In this document: piece by piece, positions 47,587 through 55,634 of the stretch
Layout of the letters: each line of letters starts with the position of its first letter
Numbering within the stretch: position 1 is the stretch's first letter
DNA from: Burkholderia sp.
GTDB lineage: Bacteria > Pseudomonadota > Gammaproteobacteria > Burkholderiales > Burkholderiaceae
DNA length: 64,000 nt
Reading direction: 5' to 3'
NCBI GenBank assembly: GCA_030151225.1
Contig: JASLEG010000103.1
Span: forward strand, 18,234-82,233
The notes under the pieces: model-generated
The model's database searches: none
The model's input: the letters and a program-made list of their open reading frames with translations, nothing else
What the model was told of the DNA's origin: nothing
Made by a program: the position numbers and the translations under genes

Positions 47587-48486
47587 ATGACCGTGAATCC
47601 GCCCGACGTGATGGTGCGCTCGCGCGCCGACGCCGCGATCGAAGCGCTGGCCGCGCGCACGACCGCCGCCTTGCCCCTGCGCGGCGCGCCGGCGCAGGCG
47701 CTGCACACCTTCCTCGTGTTCGGCTTCCGGCAGGCCTGGGTGTGCCTGTTCGGCGGCCTGATGGTGGGCCTGCTGATCGCCACCTTCCTGGCGTATCCGC
47801 GCGACGCGGCGCTGTCGCGTTACGACTTCCTGACGCTCGCGGCCGTGGCGATCCAGATCGGCCTGATCGCCACGCGTCTCGAAACCTGGGACGAGGTGAA
47901 GGTGATCCTGCTGTTCCACGTCGCGGGCACGGCCATGGAAGTGTTCAAGACGGCGGTGGGCTCGTGGATCTACCCCGAGCACTCGCTGCTGCGCATCGGC
48001 GGCGTGCCGCTGTTCACGGGCTTCATGTACGCGTCGGTCGGCAGCTACCTGGCGCGCGCGATCCGCGAATTCGACCTGCGCTTCACCGGCCATCCGTCGT
48101 TTCCCGTCACGGCCGCGCTGTCGGTGGCGATCTATGCGAACTTCTTCACCCACCATTACTGGTTCGATCTGCGCTACCTGCTGATGGCGCTGGCGGCGGT
48201 GGCGTTCCGGCATTGCCACGTCCACTATCGCGTCAGCCGCCGCTATCACCGCATGCCGATGCTGCTCGGCTTCGTGCTGATCGCCACCTTCATCTGGCTG
48301 GCCGAGAACGTCGGCACCTTCACGCATGCGTGGCTGTACCCCGCGCAACGCGATGGCTGGTCGCCGGTGTCGGTCTCGAAGCTCGGCGCGTGGTTCATGT
48401 TGACGATCATGAGTTACGTGATCGTGACGCTCGTGAACCGGCCGCGCGAGTGGCACGGCGAGGCGGCGGCGCGCGCGCCCGACTGA
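47587..48486 (+). CDS. DUF817-family membrane protein
   Basis: A 299-residue inner-membrane protein with about eight hydrophobic helices. It contains segments typical of the DUF817 (YoaT-like) group: GTAMEVFKTAVGSWIYPEHS, FTGFMYASVGSYLARAIREF and FLAYPRDAALSRYDFLT. Conserved His and Glu residues in the membrane suggest transport or enzymatic chemistry, but function is unknown. The start is uncertain: ATG at 47587 is used, and an in-frame ATG at 47524 would add 21 residues. Neither has a good ribosome-binding site. Confidence 0.82.
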   Translation: MTVNPPDVMVRSRADAAIEALAARTTAALPLRGAPAQALHTFLVFGFRQAWVCLFGGLMVGLLIATFLAYPRDAALSRYDFLTLAAVAIQIGLIATRLETWDEVKVILLFHVAGTAMEVFKTAVGSWIYPEHSLLRIGGVPLFTGFMYASVGSYLARAIREFDLRFTGHPSFPVTAALSVAIYANFFTHHYWFDLRYLLMALAAVAFRHCHVHYRVSRRYHRMPMLLGFVLIATFIWLAENVGTFTHAWLYPAQRDGWSPVSVSKLGAWFMLTIMSYVIVTLVNRPREWHGEAAARAPD

Positions 48487-48602
48487 GGCGCGTGGCGAAG
48501 GGGGCAGGCAGGCGCGTGAAGCGGCGGTAGAATGCCGGTTTTCCAATCCGCCGCGGGTTCGCGATCCGGTTCGCGAGATTCGCGGCGCGGCGCTCAGCTC
48601 AC

Positions 48603-49325
48603 ATGACCCACACCGACGACAAAACCCTCGACGAACTCGACCAGTTCCTGACCTCCGACATCATGTCGGAGAACACCATGACGATCGAGATGCTCGACGG
48701 CTACCTGACCGCGATCGCGATCGGCCCGACCACGATCGCCCCGACCGAATGGCTCGCCGATGTCTGGGGCCCGAGCGAGGACGACGCGCCCGACTTCGAG
48801 ACCTACGAGCAGGCCGAGCACGTGTTCAACCTGATGATGCGTCACTACAACGCCATCCTGCACACGTTCGAGACCGATCCCGGCTCGCTCGCGCCGCTGT
48901 TCAGCGTGAACGAGGTGGAAGAGGGCGACGACACGCACGAATACATCGACGCCGAAGCCTGGGCCAACGGTTTCTTCCAGGGCATGGGCCTGTGCTGGGA
49001 TGACTGGCAGGCGCTGATCGATCACGCCGACGCCGAAACCATGCTGCGTCCGCTGCGCCTGCTCGGCAGCGACGATCTCGACGACGAGGAGCGCGAGCTG
49101 ATGACGGTGCCGGCCGAGCGCGAGGCGCTGTCGGAACAGGTGCCGCCGGCCGTCGTGAGGATCCACGAATTCTGGCTGCCGCATCGCGCCGGTTTGCCGT
49201 CGCGCCTGCTGGCGCAGACGATCCAGCGCGACGCGCCGAAGGTCGGTCGCAACGATCCCTGCCCGTGCGGCAGCGGCAAGAAGCACAAGAAGTGCTGCGG
49301 TGCCGACGACGACGCGCAGGACTGA
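48603..49325 (+). CDS. UPF0149/YecA-family protein with C-terminal SEC-C zinc motif
   Basis: Cytoplasmic acidic protein of 240 residues. The N-terminal three-quarters is a UPF0149 helical domain ([20 protein letters not shown], then [20 protein letters not shown]). The last 25 residues form a SEC-C motif, [18 protein letters not shown], that binds zinc as in the tail of SecA. YecA-like proteins bind ribosomes or SecA in E. coli, so a role in protein targeting is possible. It ends at a bidirectional terminator. Confidence 0.9.
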   Translation: MTHTDDKTLDELDQFLTSDIMSENTMTIEMLDGYLTAIAIGPTTIAPTEWLADVWGPSEDDAPDFETYEQAEHVFNLMMRHYNAILHTFETDPGSLAPLFSVNEVEEGDDTHEYIDAEAWANGFFQGMGLCWDDWQALIDHADAETMLRPLRLLGSDDLDDEERELMTVPAEREALSEQVPPAVVRIHEFWLPHRAGLPSRLLAQTIQRDAPKVGRNDPCPCGSGKKHKKCCGADDDAQD

Positions 49326-49362
49326 GCCCGGACGCGCTCGGGAAGCCGGCCCTGCCAATGAA

Positions 49363-49397
49363 AAACGCGGCGCACCGTCAACCGGTGCGCCGCGTTT
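49363..49397. terminator. Bidirectional hairpin terminator
   Basis: AAACGCGGCGCACCG and CGGTGCGCCGCGTTT form a perfect 15-bp stem with a 5-base loop, between the stops of two convergent genes. The A/T ends give a short T run on each strand. Confidence 0.8.
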
Positions 49398-49418
49398 CCT
49401 GCGTCTGGCCTGCGCGCC

Positions 49419-50285
49419 TTACTTCAGCCCGAAGCCCAGCGACTCGAGCGCCGCGGCGAGCCGGTCACGGCCCGACAGCGCTTCCGGGCCGCGCACGCGG
49501 CGCGAGGCCTGCGAGGTCCAGTTCAGCTCGCTCATCTGCTGGCCGCGCTGGAACGCGTGCATCGACGCGTCGTAACCGGCCCGCGCCTCGGCCGTCTCGG
49601 CCTGGTAGCGTTCCTCGTGCAGCACCAGCGAGGCGGGCAGGCGCGGCTTGACGTCGGTGGCCACGGCCGGGTCGGGATAGCCGAGCGTCAGCCCGAACAC
49701 GCCGAACGCCTCGGGCGGCAGCCCCAGCTCCGCGGCGACCGCCTCCGGCTGGTTGCGCATGCCGCCGATGTAGCAACTGCCGATGCCGAGCGATTCGAGC
49801 GCCACCACGGTGTTCTGCGCGGCGAACGCCGCGTCGGCGATCGCCACCACCAGCGCTTCCAGGTAATCGAGGCCGGCGCCCGGCATCTGCTCGGTGATCG
49901 ACACGCGGCGCAGGCGCGACAGGTCGGCCACGAACACGAGCAGCAGCGGCGCGTTGGCGACGTGCTTCTGGTTGCCGGCGCAGGCGGCCAGACGCGCCTT
50001 GCGTTCGGTGTCGCGCACGGCCACCACGCTCCAGGCCTGCAGGTTCGACGAGGTCGGCGCCGACTGCGCGGCCGCGGCGATCGTCTCGAGGATGTCGGCG
50101 GGCAGCGCGCGATCGGCGTAGGCGCGCACCGAGCGGTGGGCGAGCAGGGTGGCGATCACGTCGTTGACGGCCGCGTCGGCGGCGCCGGCTTGCGGCGCCC
50201 AGGCCGCGCCGTAGCGCTCCCGCAGCAGCGCGTGGCGGGTGTCGGTGCGGCGGGCTTCGGCGGTGGCCGTGGCTGTGTCGTTCAT
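49419..50285 (-). CDS. NfsA-like nitroreductase / NADPH-dependent oxidoreductase
   Basis: Flavoprotein of 288 residues. The nitroreductase fold is seen in LLAHRSVRAYADRALPADIL (FMN-binding Arg), QSAPTSSNLQAWSVVAVRD and ALESLGIGSCYIGGMRNQP, and the C-terminal extension (RYQAETAEARAGYDASM) is typical of NfsA/Frp-type enzymes. It would reduce nitro compounds, quinones or flavins with NADPH. The start at 50285 is preferred because GGAG is 11 bases upstream; an in-frame ATG at 50306 has none. A second, smaller nitroreductase lies at 50963. Confidence 0.88.
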   Translation of the reverse strand: MNDTATATAEARRTDTRHALLRERYGAAWAPQAGAADAAVNDVIATLLAHRSVRAYADRALPADILETIAAAAQSAPTSSNLQAWSVVAVRDTERKARLAACAGNQKHVANAPLLLVFVADLSRLRRVSITEQMPGAGLDYLEALVVAIADAAFAAQNTVVALESLGIGSCYIGGMRNQPEAVAAELGLPPEAFGVFGLTLGYPDPAVATDVKPRLPASLVLHEERYQAETAEARAGYDASMHAFQRGQQMSELNWTSQASRRVRGPEALSGRDRLAAALESLGFGLK

Positions 50286-50420
50286 ACCGTAAACGTCTCC
50301 AGACATCGATGAAAAGGCGACATGGTATGCGAGCGCGGCCCGGCGCGCTGCATCGCGTGCGCGCCGACAGCGAATCGTCAGGTGGCGACGGCCGGTGGAC
50401 GCGAGGCGTTTCCGCCTGGC

Positions 50421-50909
50421 TCAGTGCAGGTAGGTGACCTGCCGATCGCGGGCGCGGATCTCGAGCCCGGCGTCGAGCAGCGAGATCGAGAACCAGCGCG
50501 TGAGCTTGAGTACGCCGCTGACGGAGAACGCCGGCAGCCAGTCGTTGAGCACGCCGATCGCGGCCTCGCCGCGGGTCGACTGCAGGTGCGCGATGGTCTG
50601 CAGCAGCGAGGCCTCGTCATGGGCGAGGTCCTGCGCGCAGCGGCAGCGCATGTCGAGCGGGCGCGCGGCGGAGCAGGCCAGCGTGTTCATCAGCAGGTCG
50701 AAATGGTCGAGCCCGTCGTGGTTCAGGCCCGCCTCGACCAGCACGTCGCGCCACGAATACGCGGTGCGCGCGTTGGCGTTGCTGCCGCAATCGGGATGCA
50801 GCCAGGTCCGCACGGCGGTCAGCACGACGCGCTCGGCGGTGTCGGGGTCGCCCGCGAGCGGGTCGTCGAACAGCGAGGCACGGCGCGCGGCGAGTCGCGT
50901 GTCACTCAT
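50421..50909 (-). CDS. Hypothetical protein, 162 residues
   Basis: No recognised domain. The N-terminal part is polar (SDTRLAARRASLFDDPLAGD). A central stretch has clustered cysteines (LHPDCGSNAN, LACSAARPLDMRCRCAQDLA), and the C-terminal part is helical (FSVSGVLKLTRWFSISLLDA). The start at 50909 has a consensus AAGGAGGT 3 bases upstream, which strongly supports translation. It lies 53 bases downstream of the nitroreductase gene on the same strand and is probably co-transcribed with it. Confidence 0.68.
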   Translation of the reverse strand: MSDTRLAARRASLFDDPLAGDPDTAERVVLTAVRTWLHPDCGSNANARTAYSWRDVLVEAGLNHDGLDHFDLLMNTLACSAARPLDMRCRCAQDLAHDEASLLQTIAHLQSTRGEAAIGVLNDWLPAFSVSGVLKLTRWFSISLLDAGLEIRARDRQVTYLH

Positions 50910-50962
50910 GGCACCTCCTTGAAACGTCGGAAAAGGATCGAAGAGCGCGGGGCGGCGGCCGG

Positions 50963-51571
50963 TCAGCCTTGCCATTCGCGCACGAATGCATCGCGCGCGG
51001 GGCGAGCCGCCACCGGCGCGTCGGGCGCGGGCGTGCCCACGTAGATGAAGCCGAGCAGCCGCTCGTTCGGTGCGAAGCCGAGTGCGTCGTGCAGCACCGG
51101 CTCGCGCGAATCGGGCCCGGTCGACCAGAAGCCGCCGTAGCCGAGCTGGTGCACGGCGTTGAGCAGGTTCATCGCGGCGGCGCCGACGGCCAGCAACTGC
51201 TCGGTCTCCGGCACCTTGCGATGCGGCGCGATGGCCGCGGCGATCGCGATCAGCACCGGTGCGGCCAGCGGCTTGTTGGCCCGGTGCGCGTTGGCGCCGG
51301 GCGCGGCATCGGGGTCGCGCGCGTCGGCCACCTGCACGAACAGCCGGCCCAGCGCGCGGCGCGCCTCGCCGCGGATCACCACGAAGCGCCACGGCTTCAG
51401 GTTGCCGTGGTCGGGCGCGCGCAGCGCCGCGTCGAGGATCGCGTCGAGTTCGGGCTGGCTCGGGCCCGGCTCGGCCAGCGGCCAGTACGACTGACGCGAC
51501 AGCAGGTTCGCCAGCGCGTCGACGGGGGCGTGACTGGCGGGCAGGGGAAGACGGGAAAGGGTGGAAGTCAT
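50963..51571 (-). CDS. YdjA-like nitroreductase
   Basis: A compact nitroreductase of 202 residues. LLSRQSYWPLAEPGPSQPEL is the N-terminal FMN segment, AALRAPDHGNLKPWRFVVIR is the YdjA-type hallmark, and LLNAVHQLGYGGFWSTGPDS holds the second FMN-contact region. YdjA-like enzymes are dimeric FMN proteins with poorly known substrates. The start at 51571 gives the family length; a longer frame to 51613 is open. A Fur-like box lies 56 bases upstream. Confidence 0.88.
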   Translation of the reverse strand: MTSTLSRLPLPASHAPVDALANLLSRQSYWPLAEPGPSQPELDAILDAALRAPDHGNLKPWRFVVIRGEARRALGRLFVQVADARDPDAAPGANAHRANKPLAAPVLIAIAAAIAPHRKVPETEQLLAVGAAAMNLLNAVHQLGYGGFWSTGPDSREPVLHDALGFAPNERLLGFIYVGTPAPDAPVAARPARDAFVREWQG

Positions 51572-52065
51572 CTCGATGGAATCCGTTCTGACGATGGACG
51601 AATCATCGAACAAATCGGGATTAAATGCAAATAATTCTCATTTGCGATTGAGAAATAGGGCAATAACAATTCCGAACCGTGAAGAAATCGCGCGTGTCAT
51701 GGGGGCGTCATCTGGAACCGCATGATGTTGCGCGAGCCGTCGATACGCGCGTGCGCCGATGGTCAAGGCGGCAAATCCGTAGCATGATCGTTGCTGGCTT
51801 CAATGCACGCCGGCGGCGCATGCGGGCCGGCTCGACGCCGCTTTTCGGGCAGGGCCGGGCGAGCACTGCCTCACGGTGGCGCATCGCGATCGGCGGCGTG
51901 CGGTGGTGCGCACTGGTGCGGTGCGCGATGCAATCAAACGGTGCCATATCGGTGTGTCGGGCGGTGCGCGGCTTGGATCGGAGCAAGGCACGAAACTTGC
52001 TCGGATACAGACGCCGGTCCGGCACGCGATGCCGAACACAAGAAAGAGATGGAGAGAAATCCTGA
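51572..52065. other. Divergent intergenic region before the ATP-grasp/alpha-E cluster
   Basis: About 490 bases without a gene. It contains the Fur-like box at 51627-51645 and AT-rich flanks. The right 350 bases are GC-rich and featureless apart from a purine-rich ribosome-binding site before 52066. Confidence 0.4.
51627..51645. promoter_or_regulatory. Fur-box-like sequence
   Basis: GCAAATAATTCTCATTTGC is a 19-base imperfect palindrome that agrees with the Fur consensus GATAATGATAATCATTATC at 12 of 19 positions. It lies 56 bases upstream of the YdjA-like nitroreductase and 420 bases before the ATP-grasp gene, so the nitroreductase is the likelier target. Confidence 0.4.
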
Positions 52066-53481
52066 ATGAAGCCATTCGATGAAATGCTGTTATCCGGCGA
52101 CGCGGTGCGCGCACCTTACGAACGCCTCAAGCAATGGCTCGACACGCAGGATCCCGCGAGTCTGGCGCAGAAGGCCCACGACGCCGAAGGCGTGTTCCGC
52201 CGCACCGGCATCACGTTCGCCGTGTACGGCGACGCCGAAGCCGCCGAACGGTTGATTCCGTTCGACATCGTGCCGCGCATCATTTCCGGTCAGGAGTGGG
52301 CGCGGCTCTCGCAGGGCATCGAGCAGCGCGTGATGGCGCTCAATGCGTTTCTCGACGACATCTATCACCGCCAGGAAATCGTGCGCGCCGGCATCGTGCC
52401 GAAGCACCTGATCGCGCACAACGAGGCGTTCCTGCCCGAGATGATCGGCTTCCGGCCGCCGGGCAACGTCTACACGCACATCATCGGCACCGACATCGTG
52501 CGCACGGCCGAGAACCAGTTCTACGTGCTCGAGGACAACGCGCGCACGCCGTCGGGCGTGTCGTACATGCTCGAGAACCGCGAAACCATGATGCAGCTGT
52601 TCCCGGAGCTGTTCCAGCGCGTCAAGGTGCGGCCCGTGGAAACCTACCCGCAGCTGCTGCGCCAGTCGCTCGCGGCGGTCTGCCCGCCGGGCGGCAACGC
52701 CGACAACCCCACCGTGGCCGTGCTGACGCCCGGCATCCACAATTCCGCCTACTACGAGCACGCGTTCCTGGCCGACCAGATGGGCGTGCACCTGGTGGAA
52801 GGGCGCGACCTGCAGGTGATCGATGGCCGCGTGGCGATGCGCACCACCGAGGGCTTCCGCGCCATCGACGTGCTGTATCGCCGGCTCGACGACGCCTTCC
52901 TCGATCCGCTCACGTTCCGCTCCGATTCGGTGCTCGGCGTGGCCGGCATCATGGACGTCTACCGCGCCGGCAACATCACGATCGCCAACGCACCGGGCAC
53001 CGGGATCGCCGACGACAAGGCGATCTACTCCTACATGCCCGAGATCGTGGAGTTCTACACGGGCCGCAAGGCGCTGCTGGAGAACGTGCCGACCTGGCGC
53101 TGCGGCGAGGCCGACAGCCTCAAGTACGTGCTCGAGCACCTCGAGGAACTGGTGGTGAAGGAAGTGCACGGCTCCGGCGGCTACGGCATGCTGGTGGGGC
53201 CGGCCTCCACGCGCGAGGAGCGCGAGACGTTCTCGGCCAAGCTGCGCGCCAAGCCGAGCAACTACATCGCGCAACCCACGCTCGCGCTGTCCACCACGCC
53301 GATCCTGACCGAGGCCGGTCTCGCGCCGCGCCATGTCGACCTGCGCCCGTTCGTGCTCGTCTCGGACCGGATCCGCATCACGCCGGGCGGGCTCACGCGC
53401 GTGGCGCTGAAGGAAGGCTCGCTGGTGGTCAACTCGAGCCAGGGCGGCGGTACCAAGGACACCTGGGTGCTGGCCGACTGA
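52066..53481 (+). CDS. Circularly permuted ATP-grasp protein (COG2308 type)
   Basis: A 471-residue cytoplasmic enzyme of the CP-ATP-grasp class, predicted to form amide or peptide bonds using ATP and a carboxylate. Signature segments are QEWARLSQGIEQRVMALNAF, FRPPGNVYTHIIGTDIVRTA, FYVLEDNARTPSGVSYMLEN (metal/ATP-binding acids) and VVKEVHGSGGYGMLVGP (ATP-binding loop). It ends SSQGGGTKDTWVLAD. The permuted order, lacking the usual N-terminal subdomain, is what defines the group. It is followed by alpha-E and transglutaminase genes, the standard neighbours. A second, fused copy is at 59254. Confidence 0.9.
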   Translation: MKPFDEMLLSGDAVRAPYERLKQWLDTQDPASLAQKAHDAEGVFRRTGITFAVYGDAEAAERLIPFDIVPRIISGQEWARLSQGIEQRVMALNAFLDDIYHRQEIVRAGIVPKHLIAHNEAFLPEMIGFRPPGNVYTHIIGTDIVRTAENQFYVLEDNARTPSGVSYMLENRETMMQLFPELFQRVKVRPVETYPQLLRQSLAAVCPPGGNADNPTVAVLTPGIHNSAYYEHAFLADQMGVHLVEGRDLQVIDGRVAMRTTEGFRAIDVLYRRLDDAFLDPLTFRSDSVLGVAGIMDVYRAGNITIANAPGTGIADDKAIYSYMPEIVEFYTGRKALLENVPTWRCGEADSLKYVLEHLEELVVKEVHGSGGYGMLVGPASTREERETFSAKLRAKPSNYIAQPTLALSTTPILTEAGLAPRHVDLRPFVLVSDRIRITPGGLTRVALKEGSLVVNSSQGGGTKDTWVLAD

Positions 53482-53557
53482 GACGGCCGCACGATACCCG
53501 GAGCGCGCGGTCGCACCGCGCCGCGCGCCACAGCAATGACGATCGGAGTCACAGGAC

Positions 53558-54499
53558 ATGCTTCTTGGACGGACTGCAAGCGGTCTCTACTGGATGTATC
53601 GGTACATCGAACGCGCCGAAAACACCGCGCGCATCGTGGATGCGGGCCTGCGCATGGCCCTCACGCGCGCGGCCGACGCGCCCGACGAATGGACCTCGGT
53701 GCTGGTCAGCTCGGGGGCCGATGACGGTTTCCGCGAAAAGTACGACGAATACACGGGCGACAACGTGGCCGACTACCTGCTGCGCGACCGCGACAACCCC
53801 TCGAGCGTGCTGTCGTGCATCGAATTCGCGCGCTCCAACGCGCGCATGGTGCGCACCGCGCTGACCCGCGAGCTGTGGGAAACCGTCAACGACGCGTGGC
53901 AATCGGTGAAGCGCGTGCTGGCGCGGCCCGTGAATTCGGCCGCGCTGCCGGCGATCCTCGACCACATCAAGCGCGAAACGGCGCTGATCCTCGGCAGCTT
54001 CTACAGCACCATGCTGCGCAACGAGGTGTTCGATTTCGCCGAGATCGGCGCCTTCATCGAGCGCGCCGACAACACCGCGCGGATCCTCGACGTGAAATAC
54101 CACCTGCTGCTGCCGTCGGTATCGCACGTGGGCACCATGATCGACAACTATCAGTGGGAGTCGATCCTGCGCTCGGTGGCCGCGCACCGTTCGTACCGCT
54201 GGGTGTACGACGTGCAGTACAAGCCGATCAACATCGCCGACTACCTGATCCTGAACGGCCGCATGCCGCGCTCGCTGCGCTACTGCTCCGGGCGTGTGAT
54301 GTCGAGCCTGAACCGGCTCGCCACCGATTACGGTGCGACTCACGCCTGTCACGATTCCGCCGCCAAAATCCTGCAGATGCTTTCCGACAATTCGGTCGAA
54401 CGGATCTTCAAGAGCGGGCTGCACGAATTCCTGACCGATTTCATCGGTCGGAACAACAGCCTCGGCGCCGAGATCGCCCAAGCCTACAACTTCGACTGA
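53558..54499 (+). CDS. Alpha-E domain protein (COG2307 type)
   Basis: All-helical protein of 313 residues named for its conserved ER motif, here YWMYRYIERAENTARIVDAG near the start and again IGAFIERADNTARILDVKYH in the middle. DVQYKPINIADYLILNGRMP and RSLRYC follow as in other members. No catalytic function is known; the domain is always linked to the circularly permuted ATP-grasp, either fused or next to it, and may bring it to a substrate. It lies 76 bases after the ATP-grasp gene and 10 before the transglutaminase-like gene. Confidence 0.9.
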   Translation: MLLGRTASGLYWMYRYIERAENTARIVDAGLRMALTRAADAPDEWTSVLVSSGADDGFREKYDEYTGDNVADYLLRDRDNPSSVLSCIEFARSNARMVRTALTRELWETVNDAWQSVKRVLARPVNSAALPAILDHIKRETALILGSFYSTMLRNEVFDFAEIGAFIERADNTARILDVKYHLLLPSVSHVGTMIDNYQWESILRSVAAHRSYRWVYDVQYKPINIADYLILNGRMPRSLRYCSGRVMSSLNRLATDYGATHACHDSAAKILQMLSDNSVERIFKSGLHEFLTDFIGRNNSLGAEIAQAYNFD

Positions 54500-54509
54500 G
54501 AGACCTGCC

Positions 54510-55457
54510 ATGCGACTTGCCATTCGTCATATCTCGCGTTTCCAGTTCGACGAGAACGCCACCCACGCGCTGCAGCGCCTGCGCATGCGCCCGCCGAGCG
54601 GCCCCGGCCAGACCGTGCGGGCCTGGCAGGTGACGATCGACGGCGTGGAGCCGACCGTCGGCTACGTGGACGGCCTCGGCAACCGCATCGACCTGGTGCG
54701 CCACGACCGCGGCGAGCGCCCCGACGTGGTGGTGGTGGCGGCCGGCGTGATCGAGACGCAGGACCGCGCGGGCATCGTCGGCAGCGCCGACGACTACGCG
54801 GTGCCGTGGATCTTCGAGCGCGCCACCGATTACACCCAGGCCGGCGAGCGCGTGCGCGAGATCGCCGACGCGCTGCCGCTCGAACACCGCAGCCTCGACG
54901 CGCTGCACTGGCTGATGACCGAGGTGCATTCGCGCATCCGCTACGTGCCCGGCGTGGCCGAATCCGAGGCCGGCGCCGAAGCGGCGCTCGAGGCCGGCGA
55001 GGGCGGCAGCCGCGACCACGCGCACGCGTTCATCGCCGCCGCGCGCGCGCTGAAGATCCCGGCGCGCTACGTCAGCGGCTACGTGCTGACCGACGGCGCG
55101 CGCCAGCGCATGGCCGAGATGGTGCAGGCCTCGGGCGGCGCGCAGCAGTCGCAGCGCATGCAGATGGACGCCGACGGCATTCGCCATGCCGCCGACGGCG
55201 CGGCCGATCCGCAGGCCCGCGCGCAGAGCCAGTCGAGCGTGACCACCTTCCCGCCGTCGGGCCATGCGTGGGCCGAGGCCTACGTCGAAGGGCTCGGCTG
55301 GGTGGGCTTCGATCCGTTCATGAACCGCTGCCCCGACGAGCGCTACGTGCGGCTCGCCACCGGCCTCGACTTCCGCGACGCGCGCGCCGTGACCGGCATC
55401 GGCGCGTCGACGGTGGCCGTCGAGATCAGCGTGGTGCAGTCGCCCGAACTGGTCTGA
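54510..55457 (+). CDS. Transglutaminase-like protein with catalytic Cys replaced by Ser
   Basis: Protein of 315 residues: bacterial transglutaminase N-terminal domain (1-90, RLAIRHISRFQFDENATHAL), then a transglutaminase core. The core normally reads G-x-C-x-D-x-A-H; here it is GGSRDHAHAFIAAARAL, with Ser167 (AGC, 55008-55010) in place of Cys. The His (SGHAWAEAYV) and Asp (WVGFDPFMN) of the triad remain. A Gln/Ala/Met-rich insert of about 45 residues separates Cys/Ser from His. One base change (TGC to AGC) would explain it. It could be inactive, act as a regulator or acceptor of its active paralogues, or use serine. Confidence 0.87.
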   Translation: MRLAIRHISRFQFDENATHALQRLRMRPPSGPGQTVRAWQVTIDGVEPTVGYVDGLGNRIDLVRHDRGERPDVVVVAAGVIETQDRAGIVGSADDYAVPWIFERATDYTQAGERVREIADALPLEHRSLDALHWLMTEVHSRIRYVPGVAESEAGAEAALEAGEGGSRDHAHAFIAAARALKIPARYVSGYVLTDGARQRMAEMVQASGGAQQSQRMQMDADGIRHAADGAADPQARAQSQSSVTTFPPSGHAWAEAYVEGLGWVGFDPFMNRCPDERYVRLATGLDFRDARAVTGIGASTVAVEISVVQSPELV

Positions 55458-55634
55458 GCCGCTTGCTCCGTCGTGCCGGGCGGGCCGGCGAGGGCGCCGC
55501 AGCGTCCCCGATCCATCCCGCGCAACCGAATCCGCGCCCTCCCAGGCGGCCGCGCCCATCCGGCGCGGCCGCTTCCTCTACACTTGACCGCAGCGCCTGT
55601 CGTCCCGACCTGACCCGAACCGACCGACCCTGAC

